A DNA stretch of 64,000 nt from Leptasterias polaris (GCA_037783415.1 JAZGTN010000068.1:1116001-1180000), one strand, 5' to 3'; counted from the first letter of the stretch, positions 36,498 through 48,420 are shown. Made by a program: numbers and translations. Notes: generated from the letters alone by a model not told the origin.

Positions 36498-38326
36498 AGG
36501 GACACACCGGCTTCGTTGGGCTATTTTGGCTACAAAATAGACTGAAACATGACTCCAAAGGTCTTCCAGGAATGGAGAAGAACGGTTCCTAAAAGAAACC
36601 ACCAATTTTGGTCGTTTTTGAGCATTTTTCCAAAAACGAAGGTCACATGGGTTATCCGAACCACTTTTTTGGTTCGGATAACCCTCGTGATCTTCGGAGT
36701 TAGTTTTACTTCCAGCCGTATAACAATTAATTACTGCACCGAATTCAACTCTGCTTTTTAACAAGAATTCAGGAGTATTTGACACACACAAATACTTATT
36801 CAAATTATGGATACAAGTTGTAAATAATACAAAAAAGTCGAACGTAAGTTTTTATTTCAGAGAGACCGAGCAACGGTAGCGAGTCTTACAGTGCACAGCG
36901 TGGGGACTACACACGTAACACAGGGGCAGTCGTGTCTCTTGCGAGCAGAATATCTCGGCCGTGCTATGCGCGACGTAAACCCACTAGCCAGGAGATAGCT
37001 CTAGGCCCTACCTGGAAGCTCACGAACATGTGGGAGGGGTGGGGAGCCAGACCACCAACTACGTTGTTATTGCGGGTTTGCTAGTCGGTACACCTCGCTA
37101 ATCGCATCCGTTGTTTCAAAATTGCAACTTTTCAATGTTCTGTGTACGTTCCTGACCCGATTTGTACCGAATTTCTTGGTAATTGAATAAGATTTATGTC
37201 AATACATAGCAAAACCACTTTTATATTGACGGTACAATTAGTTTAAACAAAATTTGTGACAAACAATTCCAAAAAATGAGCCCCACTAAAAAAAAAACAG
37301 AGCCCCTGACGGGACGAAAAAGAAATTAAAAATTAAAAGGTGGAAAAAAAAACTCAATCGAAATTTTTATTGCATTCTCGACACACAAAATTACAACAAA
37401 ATCATTTCGTTTCCTCAAAATATTATTAAATTCTATGAAAATATAATTTTGTGTCACAAAATATTATTTTTCATTTTGTGAACGCAGTGTGTTTTTCTAG
37501 GTAACGAAATAGATTATTTCTAGAAAATAGGTTCTCGTTCCCTTGAACACGCTTTCTTTCCCCCGAACTACAATTAAGTTCCCAAGAAATACGCTTTCGT
37601 TCCCTGAAGATACGCATTCGTTTCCTCGAAATATGATTTTGTTCGCAAGAAATATACTTTCCTTCTAAAATATGCTTTCTTTCCCTCGAAAGGAGATTTC
37701 GTACCCTAAAGAAAAAAGCTTTCGATTCCTCAAAATACGACTTTGAATTTTTTTCCCGAAATATACTTTTGTTCACCCAAAATATGCTTTCGTTCTCTCG
37801 CAATGAGATTTTGTTTCCCAGATCCCCCAAGAAAGCTTTTGTTCCCTCAAGATAGCTTTCGTTCCTCTGAACTGGAGTCCAATCACACCAATTTGTTACA
37901 TTCCTTTGTGAGGGGCGACTTTGAGAGGGGACGAGTTTGTATGTGAGGGGGCGACTTTGTAGTTGGTGACTTTGTAATTGGCGAGTTTGCTGGGGGGCGA
38001 GTTGACTGGTTTCCGTGTCCGTTGTTTTACACACTTTCAGATGGATAACTTGGACTGGATCCACAGTGCCTTGTCGTAGTAGAACACATACATAAACAGA
38101 GCACCAGTCTACTCGCAATATTGCACAACATGTATTCCGTAAATTTGACACTTTGCAACGGCTGGTAAAGCGTACACGGTGACCTTTGACCGCTTTTGTT
38201 TGTTTTGGTCATTTCTCGTTAATTACGTTATATTTCTGTATAATTTTTTTTTTTTAAACAATCTAGAAATAATTGTCTTTGATTCTACATGACTAAATTA
38301 CGTAAACAGGTAACCGGTGTGTCCCT
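36498..38326. mobile_element. 1.83-kb TTAA-flanked non-autonomous element
   Basis: The termini AGGGACACACCGG and CCGGTGTGTCCCT are inverted, with TTAA outside (36494-36497 and 38327-38330). They share AGGGACAC with the MITE in the tandem units. Near the left end is a palindrome around GGTTATCCGAACCACTTTTT. The interior is AT-rich and includes a minisatellite. No transposase is encoded. Confidence 0.6.
37480..37885. repeat. ~25-bp degenerate minisatellite
   Basis: Repeated motifs of the type CGTTCCCTCGAAATACGCTTT run through this stretch with about 25-bp spacing and many point changes. The long minus-strand frame across it (RERKHI..., RKRMRIFRERKRI) is a by-product of the repeat. The segment after it, to about 38010, is G-rich with repeated GGCGAGTTTG-like motifs. 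Confidence 0.6.
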
Positions 38327-38549
38327 TTAACAGGGATCCCTATGTCAAGATTGACTTTCGATCGGGTAAGGTTGCCTTGGTTATCACAGACAAAACTGTC
38401 AAAGTATTGGACGCCTGGTCAATACTTGACTCCCCTTAACAAGAAGCTTGTACTTGTAGAGGCTTGTCATTTTATTTCATTAAAACTTACTAATTTATGT
38501 CATAATATTTGTTGATGGAATTGCTCACAACGTTACTACCTCCCATTGA

Positions 38550-39800
38550 CGTAATGTATTTGATGATCTCCCTGGTTATCATCATTTAAGTTTATGCGAA
38601 AAGCATCGTAGTAACAGAAAGGGAGGTGGTGTTGCATTATTTACTGATACTACATTTAATGTTGTTGTTCGAGAAAAATTGTCGTTCTTCTCTACTCAAC
38701 TTGAACTTATTGTTGCTGAAATTAATCCAGCCACTAAGGATAGTTTTTTGGTATGCTCACTGTATAGGCTTCCAGGAATATCCTTGGCTGAATTGGACAC
38801 ATTTAAAACATTATTTAATAATTCTATTTTCAAGGTAAAACATTCTATAGGTTCAAAGCGTATTATATTTTAGGACACATAAATAATAATCTGTTACTAT
38901 AAAAATTATGGTTGTCAGTCCTCCTATGGGCTTTTTGTGAGTGAATTTAAAGACAGCCTTTTTCTGATAATAGCTGCAGCATCTTTTATCTTAAAAAGTG
39001 ACCTCTCAGATGATTTTATTTCTCTATATTATTCCTTTGAAAAGGATACTAGCCAACGTACTGCTCCGGTTACGAAACGTACCACAAGAAAATGTAATTC
39101 CTCCAATTGCCAAGCTTTTTGTGGGCTTCTTTCTAAAGCTAATTGGTCACAAGTTTTTCAATCTGAGGATCCTGACCAAAGGTTATCTTCTTTTAATGAA
39201 ATTTGGAGCTCTGCAATTGATTTTTCATTTCCCCTAGTTCAGGTAAAAATGTCTGTAAGAACTTAACTGATGCTCTTAATAAAGACCCCTCAGAAGTTTC
39301 TCTAGGTATTTGTTTAGATTTAAAGAAAGCTTTTGACACAGTGAGTCATGATTTATTAATTAATAAATTGTATTTTTATGAGGGGTGTTTCACTTGGTTG
39401 GATTTCTATACCTTGAGAAGCGTAGGCAGTTGTAGATGGAGTAGAATCTATTCCCCATGGTAATTAACTGTGGAGTTCCACAAGGATAAAATCTTGGACC
39501 TTTTTTATTCTTGATTTATATAAATGATTTGCCTCTTTGTTGCAAGTTGCTGAAACCTGTATTATTTGTGGATGATGCTACTCTTTCTGCCTCTGGTGGA
39601 GATTTATTAACCTTAGCAACTGATGTTAATACGGATTTATTGACTACTCAAGATTGGTTTACGGCCAACCGGTTAATGGTTCATCCTGATAAAACTCATT
39701 ATATCATGTTACTCATCTAAGCAAAAGGAATTATTTTTGCCCAACGTGACGTTACGTTTAGAAAATAGTATATTCTCAAAAAGGTTTCTTGTACCAGGTT
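38550..39800 (+). pseudogene. broken CR1/Jockey-like LINE (endonuclease and RT remnants)
   Basis: An endonuclease piece at about 38559-38870 reads RKGGGVALFTD, then LELIVAEINPATKDSFLV and LYRLPG. A reverse-transcriptase piece at about 39280-39715 contains LDLKKAFDTVSHDLLINKL, GVPQG (followed by a stop), IYINDLP and FVDDAT, the catalytic YADD-type box. The segments are in different frames and the middle is partly deleted. This is a dead copy lying in the spacer between the inverted arms. Confidence 0.75.
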
Positions 39801-39879
39801 CTTGGGACTGGAAATGGACAAAAATTTGCTTTTGAAGGAGCAAAACTTGACATTTTGAAGTCAATATTGAGAAACTGTA

Positions 39880-40850
39880 TTTGTTACAACCAAGGTTATA
39901 AGGACAATGTATTTACATGCTGAAAATTGTGCATGGTTTTCACTATTTTTTCCGGACTCACACAACTGATTAAGCCCACATTTTTTACAGGTTTTTTATT
40001 TCATGTATTTGGTTGATCACACACAAAATATACACTGCCAGCTCTACCAATCCTTTATAATATTTTTAATAACTGTTTGTGTATTTTTCAATATTGTATA
40101 TACTTAAAGCAATATATAAAGTAAACCAAAACAGAAGGCTGTGAGATGTGCTCAATCCTGGCCAAACATTTGAAGAAGAAAAGAGTTGAGTAAAAACTTT
40201 CTCAATAAACACATTTTCTGAATGTCGTCAAAAAGTTCCCCTTGAGCTATGCCACTGTCGTCTGATGTCATTTCTTTAAATACTGGTATTTACAAAACAA
40301 TCTCTGATATAAAATTATCTCATAACATAACGTACAAGATTAGGAACCTGTATGTTTTTTTTACCGAAAATCTGACCACCTGTTTGTACAGAATAAGTTT
40401 GAGATATGCTTCTTCAAAATTAGCCGGTGTGCCGTGGATGTCAGAAGGAAAATGCTGTGTATCATACCTGCAAATTGACATTCGTGACAATTATTTGTCT
40501 GTATCGATTATAGTGCGGATTAAAATAAACAGGTGTTAATGATTTTGATAAAAATGAGAATACTCACAGTTTCAGAAAACACACACCGCAGTTGAACCAG
40601 GTGTCGAGCCGAATACCTAGCAGCAATAATATGCGGCAAGTATCATGCAACCATGTCAGTTATATGCGTTGCTTTTTAATGATTTATAAATCATAAATGT
40701 ATTCGGTTTCGGAATCACTGAAGCCTGTTGCACTTAATAAGTTTGACAAAAAAATGTAATTTTATTAAAATGCTTTAAGAATAATAACTTAAAGGGAACG
40801 TATACCTTTGGATTTTGGAACCGTTTGATTGTTTTAATCCTAGTCCTGTA
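39880..40850. repeat. dispersed repeat, direct copy A
   Basis: The segment is similar over most of its length to 41700-42510 plus 47823-48090 (shared CGCAGTTGAACCAGGTGTCG, CTGTCGTCTGATG and AAGAATAATAACTTAAAGG). Part of it (TTGTTATTTCATGTAT...ACACTGTC) also matches the segment right of the MITE in the tandem units. Copy A lacks the DIRS insertion and so shows the empty site. Confidence 0.6.
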
Positions 40851-40854
40851 TAAT

Positions 40855-40856
40855 TA

Positions 40857-40905
<49 letters not shown>

Positions 40906-41325
40906 GTGGCTTCTTATATAGCGCTCATATCCGTCACTCAGTGACGCTCAAGGCGCTTCAACAGTCAATATTTTTCTGCAAGGTATATATGTGGAGCTAC
41001 TTTTTGAATTTTGAGGCCTATTTCTTTACATAACACCATGTAATGGTTTACAAGGTGCTGTGGCGCAATATGCAGCCGATCAAACCAGGAACACCGGGGC
41101 AAACCCCTTCTCTTTTCGATAAGTGCACTGGGTTCTTTACGCGCATTACACAACACACGGGACCAACGGCTTTACGTCCCATCCGAAGGACGAAGCAATA
41201 ATGGTTAAGTGTCTTGCTTAATAAGGACACAAGTGTCACGACCGGGACTCGAACCCACACTCTGCTGAACAGAAACACCAGAGCTTGAGTCCGGTGCTCT
41301 TATCCGCTCGGCCACGACACTAACC
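40855..41325 (-). mobile_element. tRNA-Leu-derived SINE
   Basis: On the minus strand, 41318-41234 folds as a decayed tRNA-Leu: A box GTGGCCGAGCGG, anticodon loop CTCAAGC (CAA), a long variable arm, and B box GGGTTCGAGTCCC. The body follows, ending with ATAGCGC-type sequence near 40920. The tail is an (ATT)n run, seen on the plus strand as (AAT)n at 40857-40905. The wobble-rich acceptor stem and the tail show that it is a retroposed SINE and not a functional tRNA gene. Confidence 0.75.
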
Positions 41326-41699
41326 GCACAATAAAACTATACATGTGGACATTTCATTTCAAGAGGTGGTAGCTTTTTGGAGATATCGCCGAAAGTCCAT
41401 GCGCTTTTTATGTCCACACAGGAAGACTAATCCGCAATTGATGAGAAACGTATCTGACAGTACGTTTCTCAGATTCAAATTTTAGGGGGATAAAACTATT
41501 GTCTTTTTCATAACTAAATTGCTTCGAAGTGAAATGATTATCAAAATGCTTTATACTTTCGAAAGGTGCTTACCATGTAAGTTTGTATTGCCATTCAATT
41601 TAAGAGTGATTACCAAACGTACCTTCCCTATTATACATATGCTTGGTAAAGGGACAAAAAAACCATTGCTAAATTTTAGCCTGAAAGCTTACTGATCAG

Positions 41700-42510
41700 G
41701 AAGTTCAAACTGGACAACAGCTGATGTTGGTTGTTACAACCAAATTTAAGGGCAATGTGTTTTCATGCTGAAAAGTTTGCATGCTTCTCCTGACTCACAC
41801 ATCAGATTAAGCCCAATACTTTCACAGATTTGTTATTTCATGTATATTTTTGATCACACAAAACATGAACACTGTCTGCGAATATTTGTTCAGTTCTACA
41901 AATCCTATATAATTAGTTTTATTAACTATTAGTATATTTTTCTTAATATACACATTTTCTGAAATTTTTCAAAAATTCCTCATTGAGCAGCTACTCCACT
42001 GTCGTCTGATCACTTTTTTTAGACACAGGTATTTATACAAAACATATATTGATATGATAAAAATGTCATAATATAATAATCTACCACCAGAGTAGTGCAT
42101 GTGTGTGTTTGTTTCCGTATTTTTGGGGTTTTGTGTTGGTTTTTTCCACCGAAAGTCTCACCATCTGTTTTATTAAGATTTTGCAGAATAAATTTGAGAC
42201 ACGTTCTTTAAAATGAGCCGATGTGCCGTGGATGTCGGAAGGAAATCGATGTGTATCAATTCTGTAAATTGACATTCTGATATACACTCAGTGAGTGTAA
42301 AAAAAAAATGTGTGAATTATTTGTCTGTGTCGATTTTAGTGCAGATTAATAAACAGGTGTAAAAGATGTTGATGAAATTAAATGAGAATAAAGTCTCACA
42401 GTTTTAGAAAACACACACCGCAGTTGAACCAGGTGTCGAGCCGAATACCCAGCATTACGTGGGGGTACACCCCCATTAGTACTCGGGTTCGGGGTCACTT
42501 AAGCTTGTTT
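41700..42510. repeat. dispersed repeat, direct copy B (left of DIRS)
   Basis: This is the left part of the second copy of the repeat at 39880-40850. The DIRS element interrupts it after AAGCTTGTTT; the rest continues from 47823. Confidence 0.6.
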
Positions 42511-42534
42511 CTACCTCACAATTACCTCCATTCG

Positions 42535-42653
42535 GAAACACGTGAGATTGTATTCTCTCTGGTAGGAACATACCACGCATTTAAAGCACAACAAAGCAAA
42601 GTGATTACGACCCTAGGCTATATAAAAGCCCTCCCCGCAAAATATCACCAGTG
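42535..42653 (+). repeat. DIRS left inverted terminal repeat
   Basis: It runs from GAAACACGTGAG through the TATA-like box to ATATCACCAGTG. It is complementary to 47626-47750 with few changes and probably contains the promoter. Confidence 0.85.
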
Positions 42654-42725
42654 TATTTCTGGTGCATGCTACGCGTAGGTCACGCTTCTTTTTGCTTGCG
42701 TTTTTGAAGGTTTATTTAGCGCGCT

Positions 42726-43895
42726 ATGGCAGATGAAGCCGTCATTCAAGTTGCTCCGTCGGATGATGAGAGTTTCTTCTCAAATTTGGGGAAGGAAATT
42801 GCTACGGCACATCAAGCTAACACGAGCTCTAGCGCTATTTTGCCTACTGTTGCACGAAAGCGCACAACCAAGAAACGCAATCTTGCTGAATCTGCCTCTG
42901 CTGCTTCATGCAAAGCTGCAGCGCGTGCTCTAGCGCCGGCCACTGCGGACGGTACTTTGCAGGCTACTGTAAGCCAGTTGCAAGAGACAGTGGCTTCACT
43001 GGCAAATGCCTTTCATTCGTTTACCAATGATTCAAGCAGTTTTGACTGCCAAGCGCCTCTTCAAGGGACAGAAGAAGGCGAAATTGTAGACCTTGAGTCT
43101 CTTTTTGATAACCCTGTACCCGAAAGGGGCAATGATGGTTTTTATGATGTTGGTCTCAACCTCGTACCCGAAAGGGGCGGTAATTTCTCTGACAAGGATG
43201 TAGATACACTCTTGCTTGAACAGGAAAGCGATAAATTGCTAAATGAGTTGGCAGCCCTCGTCGATAATGACGTGAAAGTAGGGCCAGCCATTAATGAGAA
43301 ATTGGCCGAAACACTTAATGTTTTAATGAGAGGCAAGATTCAAGCCGAAAAGCTGGACGAAAAGTTAAAGCTTTACATCAGGCCAGAAAACTGCACAAAT
43401 ATGTGCCTTACTAAAGTAAATCCAGAAATCTGGTCCATTTTGAAACAAGCAACGCATGCACGCGATGCTAAGTTACAAAAGATTCAAAATGCTTTCGTTC
43501 ATGGGTCCATAGCTATTTCTATGGTAGCCGACGAGCTTCTGAAAGCTCATAACAATAAGGCAGAAGCCGGCATTGATTCTGCGAAGCTAATCCGCAAGCT
43601 CATTGATGCCATAGCTGTATTAGGCAATGGCAATTCTTTGTTGAATCTGCGCAGATTCGCCCAGATCTTATCAAAAGGTTTACCCCCTCTTTGCTCCTCA
43701 CAAGTCCCATGCACAAATTTGCTGTTTGGGGACGATCTGGAAAAATCTTGCAAAAGTATCCAAGATTCTAACAAGATTGGCTCTAAAGTACAGATGCAGT
43801 CCGAGAATGTCATGTACAAGAAACCACGCCCTACAGGTGATTGGCGTTATAGCTGCAAGCCCTCGTATGGAGAGGGGCCTATAATCGCCGGATGA
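42726..43895 (+). CDS. DIRS gag-like protein
   Basis: This is a 389-residue open frame starting 73 bases after the left inverted repeat. The N-terminal third is low-complexity and Ala/Ser/Lys-rich (RKRTTKKRN near residue 45). The middle is acidic (EGEIVDLESL). The C-terminal half contains NPEIWSILKQATHARDAKLQ, the conserved block of DIRS-family gag-like proteins. No zinc knuckle is seen. The expected role is packaging of element RNA, inferred from family order. It is the only unbroken long frame of the element; the start Met at GCGCTATGG is the first in frame. Confidence 0.75.
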   Translation: MADEAVIQVAPSDDESFFSNLGKEIATAHQANTSSSAILPTVARKRTTKKRNLAESASAASCKAAARALAPATADGTLQATVSQLQETVASLANAFHSFTNDSSSFDCQAPLQGTEEGEIVDLESLFDNPVPERGNDGFYDVGLNLVPERGGNFSDKDVDTLLLEQESDKLLNELAALVDNDVKVGPAINEKLAETLNVLMRGKIQAEKLDEKLKLYIRPENCTNMCLTKVNPEIWSILKQATHARDAKLQKIQNAFVHGSIAISMVADELLKAHNNKAEAGIDSAKLIRKLIDAIAVLGNGNSLLNLRRFAQILSKGLPPLCSSQVPCTNLLFGDDLEKSCKSIQDSNKIGSKVQMQSENVMYKKPRPTGDWRYSCKPSYGEGPIIAG

Positions 43896-44048
43896 GGGCG
43901 CCATATTATAGAGGCGGCCGTGGGTCAGCAACTCGCCCGTACTCTTACCACCAGCAGGCAAACAGAGTATGGTGGCCAGAATACTCGCCAGGCACGGCAT
44001 GATGTTGCAGGAAGCTCCGGCTCTAAATCTACAGCATGACTAGATTCG

Positions 44049-46112
44049 ATGAGTACTACTTCCAATGTGAGTAAGTACACAATTCAGACATTTACCCATA
44101 TAGCGGGAAGATTGAAACAATTTATATCAGCCTGGACCAATATCACATCTGATAAATGGGTTCTTGACACAGTGGCGCATTGCCATATTGAATTCAAAAG
44201 AATGCCAATCCAATACCATGCCCCAACTCCGATTAATTTTTCAGAAACCGAGGCTCTAATGATAGATAAAGAAATAGATTATTTATGCACTAAGGGTGCT
44301 ATTGTCAAAGCACGACCTTGTCATGTGCAGTTTATTTCAAATATTTTTCTAACACCGAAGAAGGATGGATCTATGCGGCCCATCATTAATTTGAAACATT
44401 TAAACAAATTCGTCAACTATCACCATTTTAAAATGGAGACACTTGAATTTGCATTGACACTTCTTCGTTCCAACTGTTTTCTAGCATCAATAGACCTCAA
44501 AGATGCATATTTGACAATTCCAATGGCCCTTGAACATCAGAAATTCTTGAGATTTCAATGGAGAGGAAAACTGTGGCAGTTTACTTGTTTGTGTTTTGGA
44601 CTTACTAGCGCACCGCGCATATTTACTAAGGTAATGAAACCAGCCATTGCAACCTTACGTAATATCGGTCACATGTCAGCCAATTATATTGATGATTCTC
44701 TCCTTATCGGAGACACTTTGAATGCACAAAGAATGTTCAAGCTAGATGTGCACTTATGACAGAACTTGGGTTTGTCATCAATGAGACAAAATCGCACCTT
44801 AATTCCACTCAAATTCTAGAATTTCTGGGTTTTGTGATTAATACAGTAGATATGACTGTACGCCTACCGGACAATAAGGTGTCTGTTATTGTTAAGGCAT
44901 GTTGCCATCTTGCCAATCAAACCAATCCCACCATTTTATTGGTTGCACAAGTAATCGGCAGATTAGTCTCAAGTTTCTCTGCGGTGCCACTTGGCCCGCT
45001 GTACTACCGAAATCTGGAGATAGAGCATTAAGGAAACATGGTGGGAATTTTCGGGCTAAAATGGTCCTCCATTCGAGGCTGTACTTGAATTACAATGGTG
45101 GATGCAAAATTTAACCTGCGCATATCGCCCAATAATGCATCGATTAGGTGAAATTCATGTCTATAGCGATGCGTCGCTTAGTGGTTGGGGAGCAGATTGC
45201 CCTGCAGCTGACCTGCAAACAAAAGGGAAATGGACCCCCGTTGAGGCAACTTTCCATATAAATTATCTTGAATTTTTGGCAGTCTATTATGCACTTCGAT
45301 CTTTTGTAATAGTTACGTACAAAACAAAACTGTTTCCGTACATGTGGATAACACCACTGCTGTGGCATACATAAACCATATGGGGGTTTCCACTCCCCTG
45401 TACTCAATGCGTTATAACCAAGCAGTTATGGCTTTGGTGTACACAGCATGTCTCATGGTTAATTGCGTGCCATATTCCTGGGAAAGAGAATGTACATGCA
45501 GACTCTTTATCAAGGTCAACGGATGACCATTTAGAATGGAAATTGAATAGCAAACATTTTCAGAATATCTTGTTAATATATAATATTTCACCAACAATTG
45601 ATTTGTTTGCGTCGAGAACTAACTTTCAGTTCAAGCCATATGTATCTTGGTTTCCTGACCCTGAAGCACTAACATGTGATGCATTTTCTTGTTCTTGGGT
45701 AGATGAGGTAATTTATGCTTTTCCTCCATTTGCTCTTATTGACAGGGTATTACGAAAGATAGAACAAGACAGTTCTACGGGTGTTTTGATTTTCCCGCTT
45801 TGGCAAACACAGCATTGGTTCCCAAGGTTACTACGCCTACTGGTAACACACCCAGTTATCATCCCAAGGGTGCCAAGAGTGCTCCATCTGCCACACGATC
45901 CAAAACGTCATCACCCACTGGAAAACCAACTAGTTATGGCAGCTGCCATCTTGTCAGGCGATCACTTGAGTCAAGAGGCCTTTCACAGAGAACTATCAGT
46001 ATCATCCTGCAGGCCTGGAAACCAGGCACGCAAAAACAATACAATACAGCCATATCCAAATGGCTACACTTCTGTGCTCAACGATCTTTGCATCCAATTC
46101 ATGCCCATGTGA
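44049..46112 (+). pseudogene. DIRS reverse transcriptase - RNase H, frameshifted
   Basis: The RT begins with AGRLKQFISAWTNITSDKW and includes IFLTPKKDGSMRPIINLKHL, SIDLKDAYLTIP, FGLTSAPRIFTKV and the catalytic YIDDSLL. Frame shifts occur near 44725 and 45035. The RNase H domain follows (VYSDASLSGWGAD, HINYLEFLAVYYAL), with further shifts near 45345 and 45440, then HIPGKENVHAD and LSR. The last part (PTIDLFASRTN, FPDPEALTCDAFS, YAFPPF, LIFPLWQTQHW) is the conserved DIRS connector overlapping the recombinase frame. At least four frameshifts make it non-functional as it stands. Confidence 0.88.
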
Positions 46113-46930
46113 ACTCGGCATTAGATTTTCTGGCCTCACTGGTTTTTAGTGGTTTACAGTACAGTACCATAAACACGGCAAGAAGTGCTTTGTCGGCTAT
46201 ATTATGGTCTATATATTGGTTCTTGTACCAAGTTTGGGTCTCATCGATCCTTTAGTTATAAGTTTTATGCGTGGAGTCTTTAACACAAGACCACAGTTAC
46301 CTCGATATTCACATACTTGGGATGTAAATCATTTACTTAATCAGCAAGATGGAGCCTGTGCAATCAATCAGTCTCAAGCAACTGACATTTAAACTTATTT
46401 GTTTATTTGCTTTAACCACTGGTCAAAGGACACAAACATTGTCATTATGTGATGTTTTTAATATGTCGCTTTTGAACAAGCAAGTAATAATTAAGATCAC
46501 ACAATTGATCAAGAGCTCTAAGCCGGGCAAGCCCCTGCCAGTTTTGGTTCTTTCGGCTTACCCACAAGATAGAAAGATGTGTGTAGTCAGAACTTTGTTT
46601 GAGTACTTAAAACGTACGAATCCAATTCGTAAGTGTAATAAACTGTTTATAAGTTTTTCATCCCCACATAAAGGGGTGGGTCCTTCAACCATTGCTCGAT
46701 GGTTGAAACTGTGTTTAACAAACGCAGGGATAGATACCTCCGTCTTTAAGGCACATAGTTTTAGGTCTGCTTCCACATCGGCAGCCGCAAGCAAAGGTGT
46801 TCCAGTAGAAGTTATTTTACAAACAGCGGGGTGGTCATCGGCCACAACCTTTGCTAAGTTTTACAACAGAGAGACTTCTATCAGCGAACCTCGGGTAGTT
46901 TTTGCCAAGGCTGTGTTGAACAAACAATAA
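45800..46930 (+). pseudogene. DIRS tyrosine recombinase, frameshifted
   Basis: It overlaps the RT-RNase H frame, as is usual for DIRS. The SAM-like N-terminal domain contains WKPGTQKQYNTAISKWLHFC. The catalytic domain shows the first Arg in TTGQRTQTL, then AHSFRSAST (His-x-x-Arg), QTAGW and the nucleophile Tyr in FAKFYNRE. Two frame changes lie between about 46230 and 46350, separating the N-terminal part from the catalytic part. The enzyme would join the circular DNA copy into the target without a target-site duplication. Confidence 0.88.
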
Positions 46931-47392
46931 TATAACTATGTTGGGTCGAATAAAATAGAATGATCGACGTATACCAGTACAACAATCCAGGAACATGGAA
47001 GGAATTAATCACATGTTCGGTCCATTATTTTGCGTTCTTTTGGAAGACTAGTAAATACATGTGTATCTAGAACCATAGTATATTGTTCAGAATTCACATC
47101 TGACAAACTTTACAAAAATGAAGAGATTCCAGAACATCTTTCTTTTGTTTTACTTTGTGAAAATAGTTTGATTCAATAATGAGTTTGAGTCTTAAAAGTG
47201 AAGGTAAATCGACCAATAAGGTGCAGAACACCTCTAAGCTATGGTTGTAATCAAACCTTATTACTTATTACATTTTTGTTCATAATTTATTAAAGGAATA
47301 AATATGAATGATGTATTGGCCATATAATAATCTGTTTTTTGATGTATGTGTTCCATACTTTTCTTACACATTACACTGGCCAGCTTTAAAAT

Positions 47393-47516
47393 CTCACGTG
47401 TTTCCGAATGGAGGTAATTGTCAGGTAGAATCCACCAATTAAACGAGAGTAACGATGTTTGATTGGGATTCTGCCGAATCTGATACCGTAATGAGGAATC
47501 ACGTGTTACCCTCCCA
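47393..47516 (+). repeat. DIRS internal complementary region
   Basis: CTCACGTGTTTCCGAATGG is the complement of the left end (42511-42541). The following part, through TTGATTGGGATTCTGCCGAA, is the complement of the right end (47739-47822). Together they correspond to a joined right end and left end, the template for the circular intermediate known for DIRS1. Confidence 0.85.
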
Positions 47517-47625
47517 ACTAATATTTATACACTTTTTTGCAGTATGATTCCACAACAACGAAGTTGTTCAAACCCACCCTATGGTTCGGTGGGCCAGTGT
47601 AATGGCTACGCTGTTAGACTTTAAA

Positions 47626-47750
47626 CACTGGTGATATTGTGCGGGGAGGGCTCTTATATAGCCTAGGGTCGTAATCACTTTGCTTTGCTTTGTTGTGCTT
47701 TAAATGCGTGGTATGTTCCTACCAGAGAGAATACAATCTCACGTGTTTCC
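47626..47750 (-). repeat. DIRS right inverted terminal repeat
   Basis: It runs from CACTGGTGATATT to CTCACGTGTTTCC and is the inverted counterpart of 42535-42653. The inverted TATA-like motif CTTATATAG is retained. Confidence 0.85.
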
Positions 47751-47822
47751 TCATTACGGTAACAGATTCGGCAGAATCCCAATCAAACATCGTTACTCTC
47801 GTTTAATTGGTGGATTCTACTT

Positions 47823-48420
47823 GAGTTTGTAGTTACTTGAGTTTTGACAGAAAATGATGAAAGGCGATAAGAATAATAACTTAAAGGTAATGTACAGGAT
47901 TGGTGAGAATAAAAAACATTATTGTATAATTTTAGAATCAAAGCTTAATGATCATGCAGTTCATACTATAACCGTTTTTGTGTGCAATATTTTCATCTAA
48001 AATAAGGTCATATTGGAGAAAACAGTATCTGAAAAACATGAATAGCGCAACACCTGATTTCGGTTGTTACAACCAAAACTATATACTAGGTGTTTGTCCT
48101 TTGGACAAACACAAAGCTGTTCCGTTTTTATTTCACTAGATTACATGATCCAGGTCCTGAACCTGACCGTGAATTTGAGACAGTAGGCATGACCCTAATT
48201 CTACGAAGATATTAAACTTATCGTTCATCATCTGATATAAAGGACATATCTTTCGTTCTTCTATATTATATTTCAGTTAATTTTTCAGAAATTTTTGAGG
48301 AACGGGGTTTTTGCCATATCACGATTGAAATAGTTTTTGTAGGTCGAAAGACGGGAACATTTGCCGTATTATGTGGCAACATACACATCTTACCCTTTTT
48401 AGAGATTGGCCTATATTTCG
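47823..48420. other. right part of dispersed repeat copy B and non-coding DNA
   Basis: AGAATAATAACTTAAAGG at 47870-47887 matches copy A at about 40785, continuing the sequence interrupted by the DIRS element. No gene is seen after it. Confidence 0.5.

Larger units (their letters stand above)
42511..47822 (+). mobile_element. DIRS-type tyrosine-recombinase retrotransposon
   Basis: The 5.3-kb element has gag-like, RT-RNase H and tyrosine-recombinase frames in DIRS order. The inverted terminal repeats are 42535-42653 and 47626-47750. The outermost ends are non-matching, and both are complementary to an internal complementary region at about 47393-47516. There are no long direct repeats. DIRS elements integrate by recombinase and make no target duplication, consistent with what is seen. 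A TATA-like CTATATAAAAG lies in the left repeat at 42618. The gag frame is open, but the other frames carry several frameshifts, so this copy is probably not autonomous. Confidence 0.92.

Noticed and set aside
37471..38151. 226-codon minus-strand frame with RERKRI-type repeats
   Set aside because: It coincides with a degenerate 25-bp minisatellite inside a TTAA-flanked element and has no domain.
41234..41318. Functional tRNA-Leu gene
   Set aside because: The acceptor and T stems rely on wobbles and a mismatch, and the sequence is joined to a SINE body with an (ATT)n tail.
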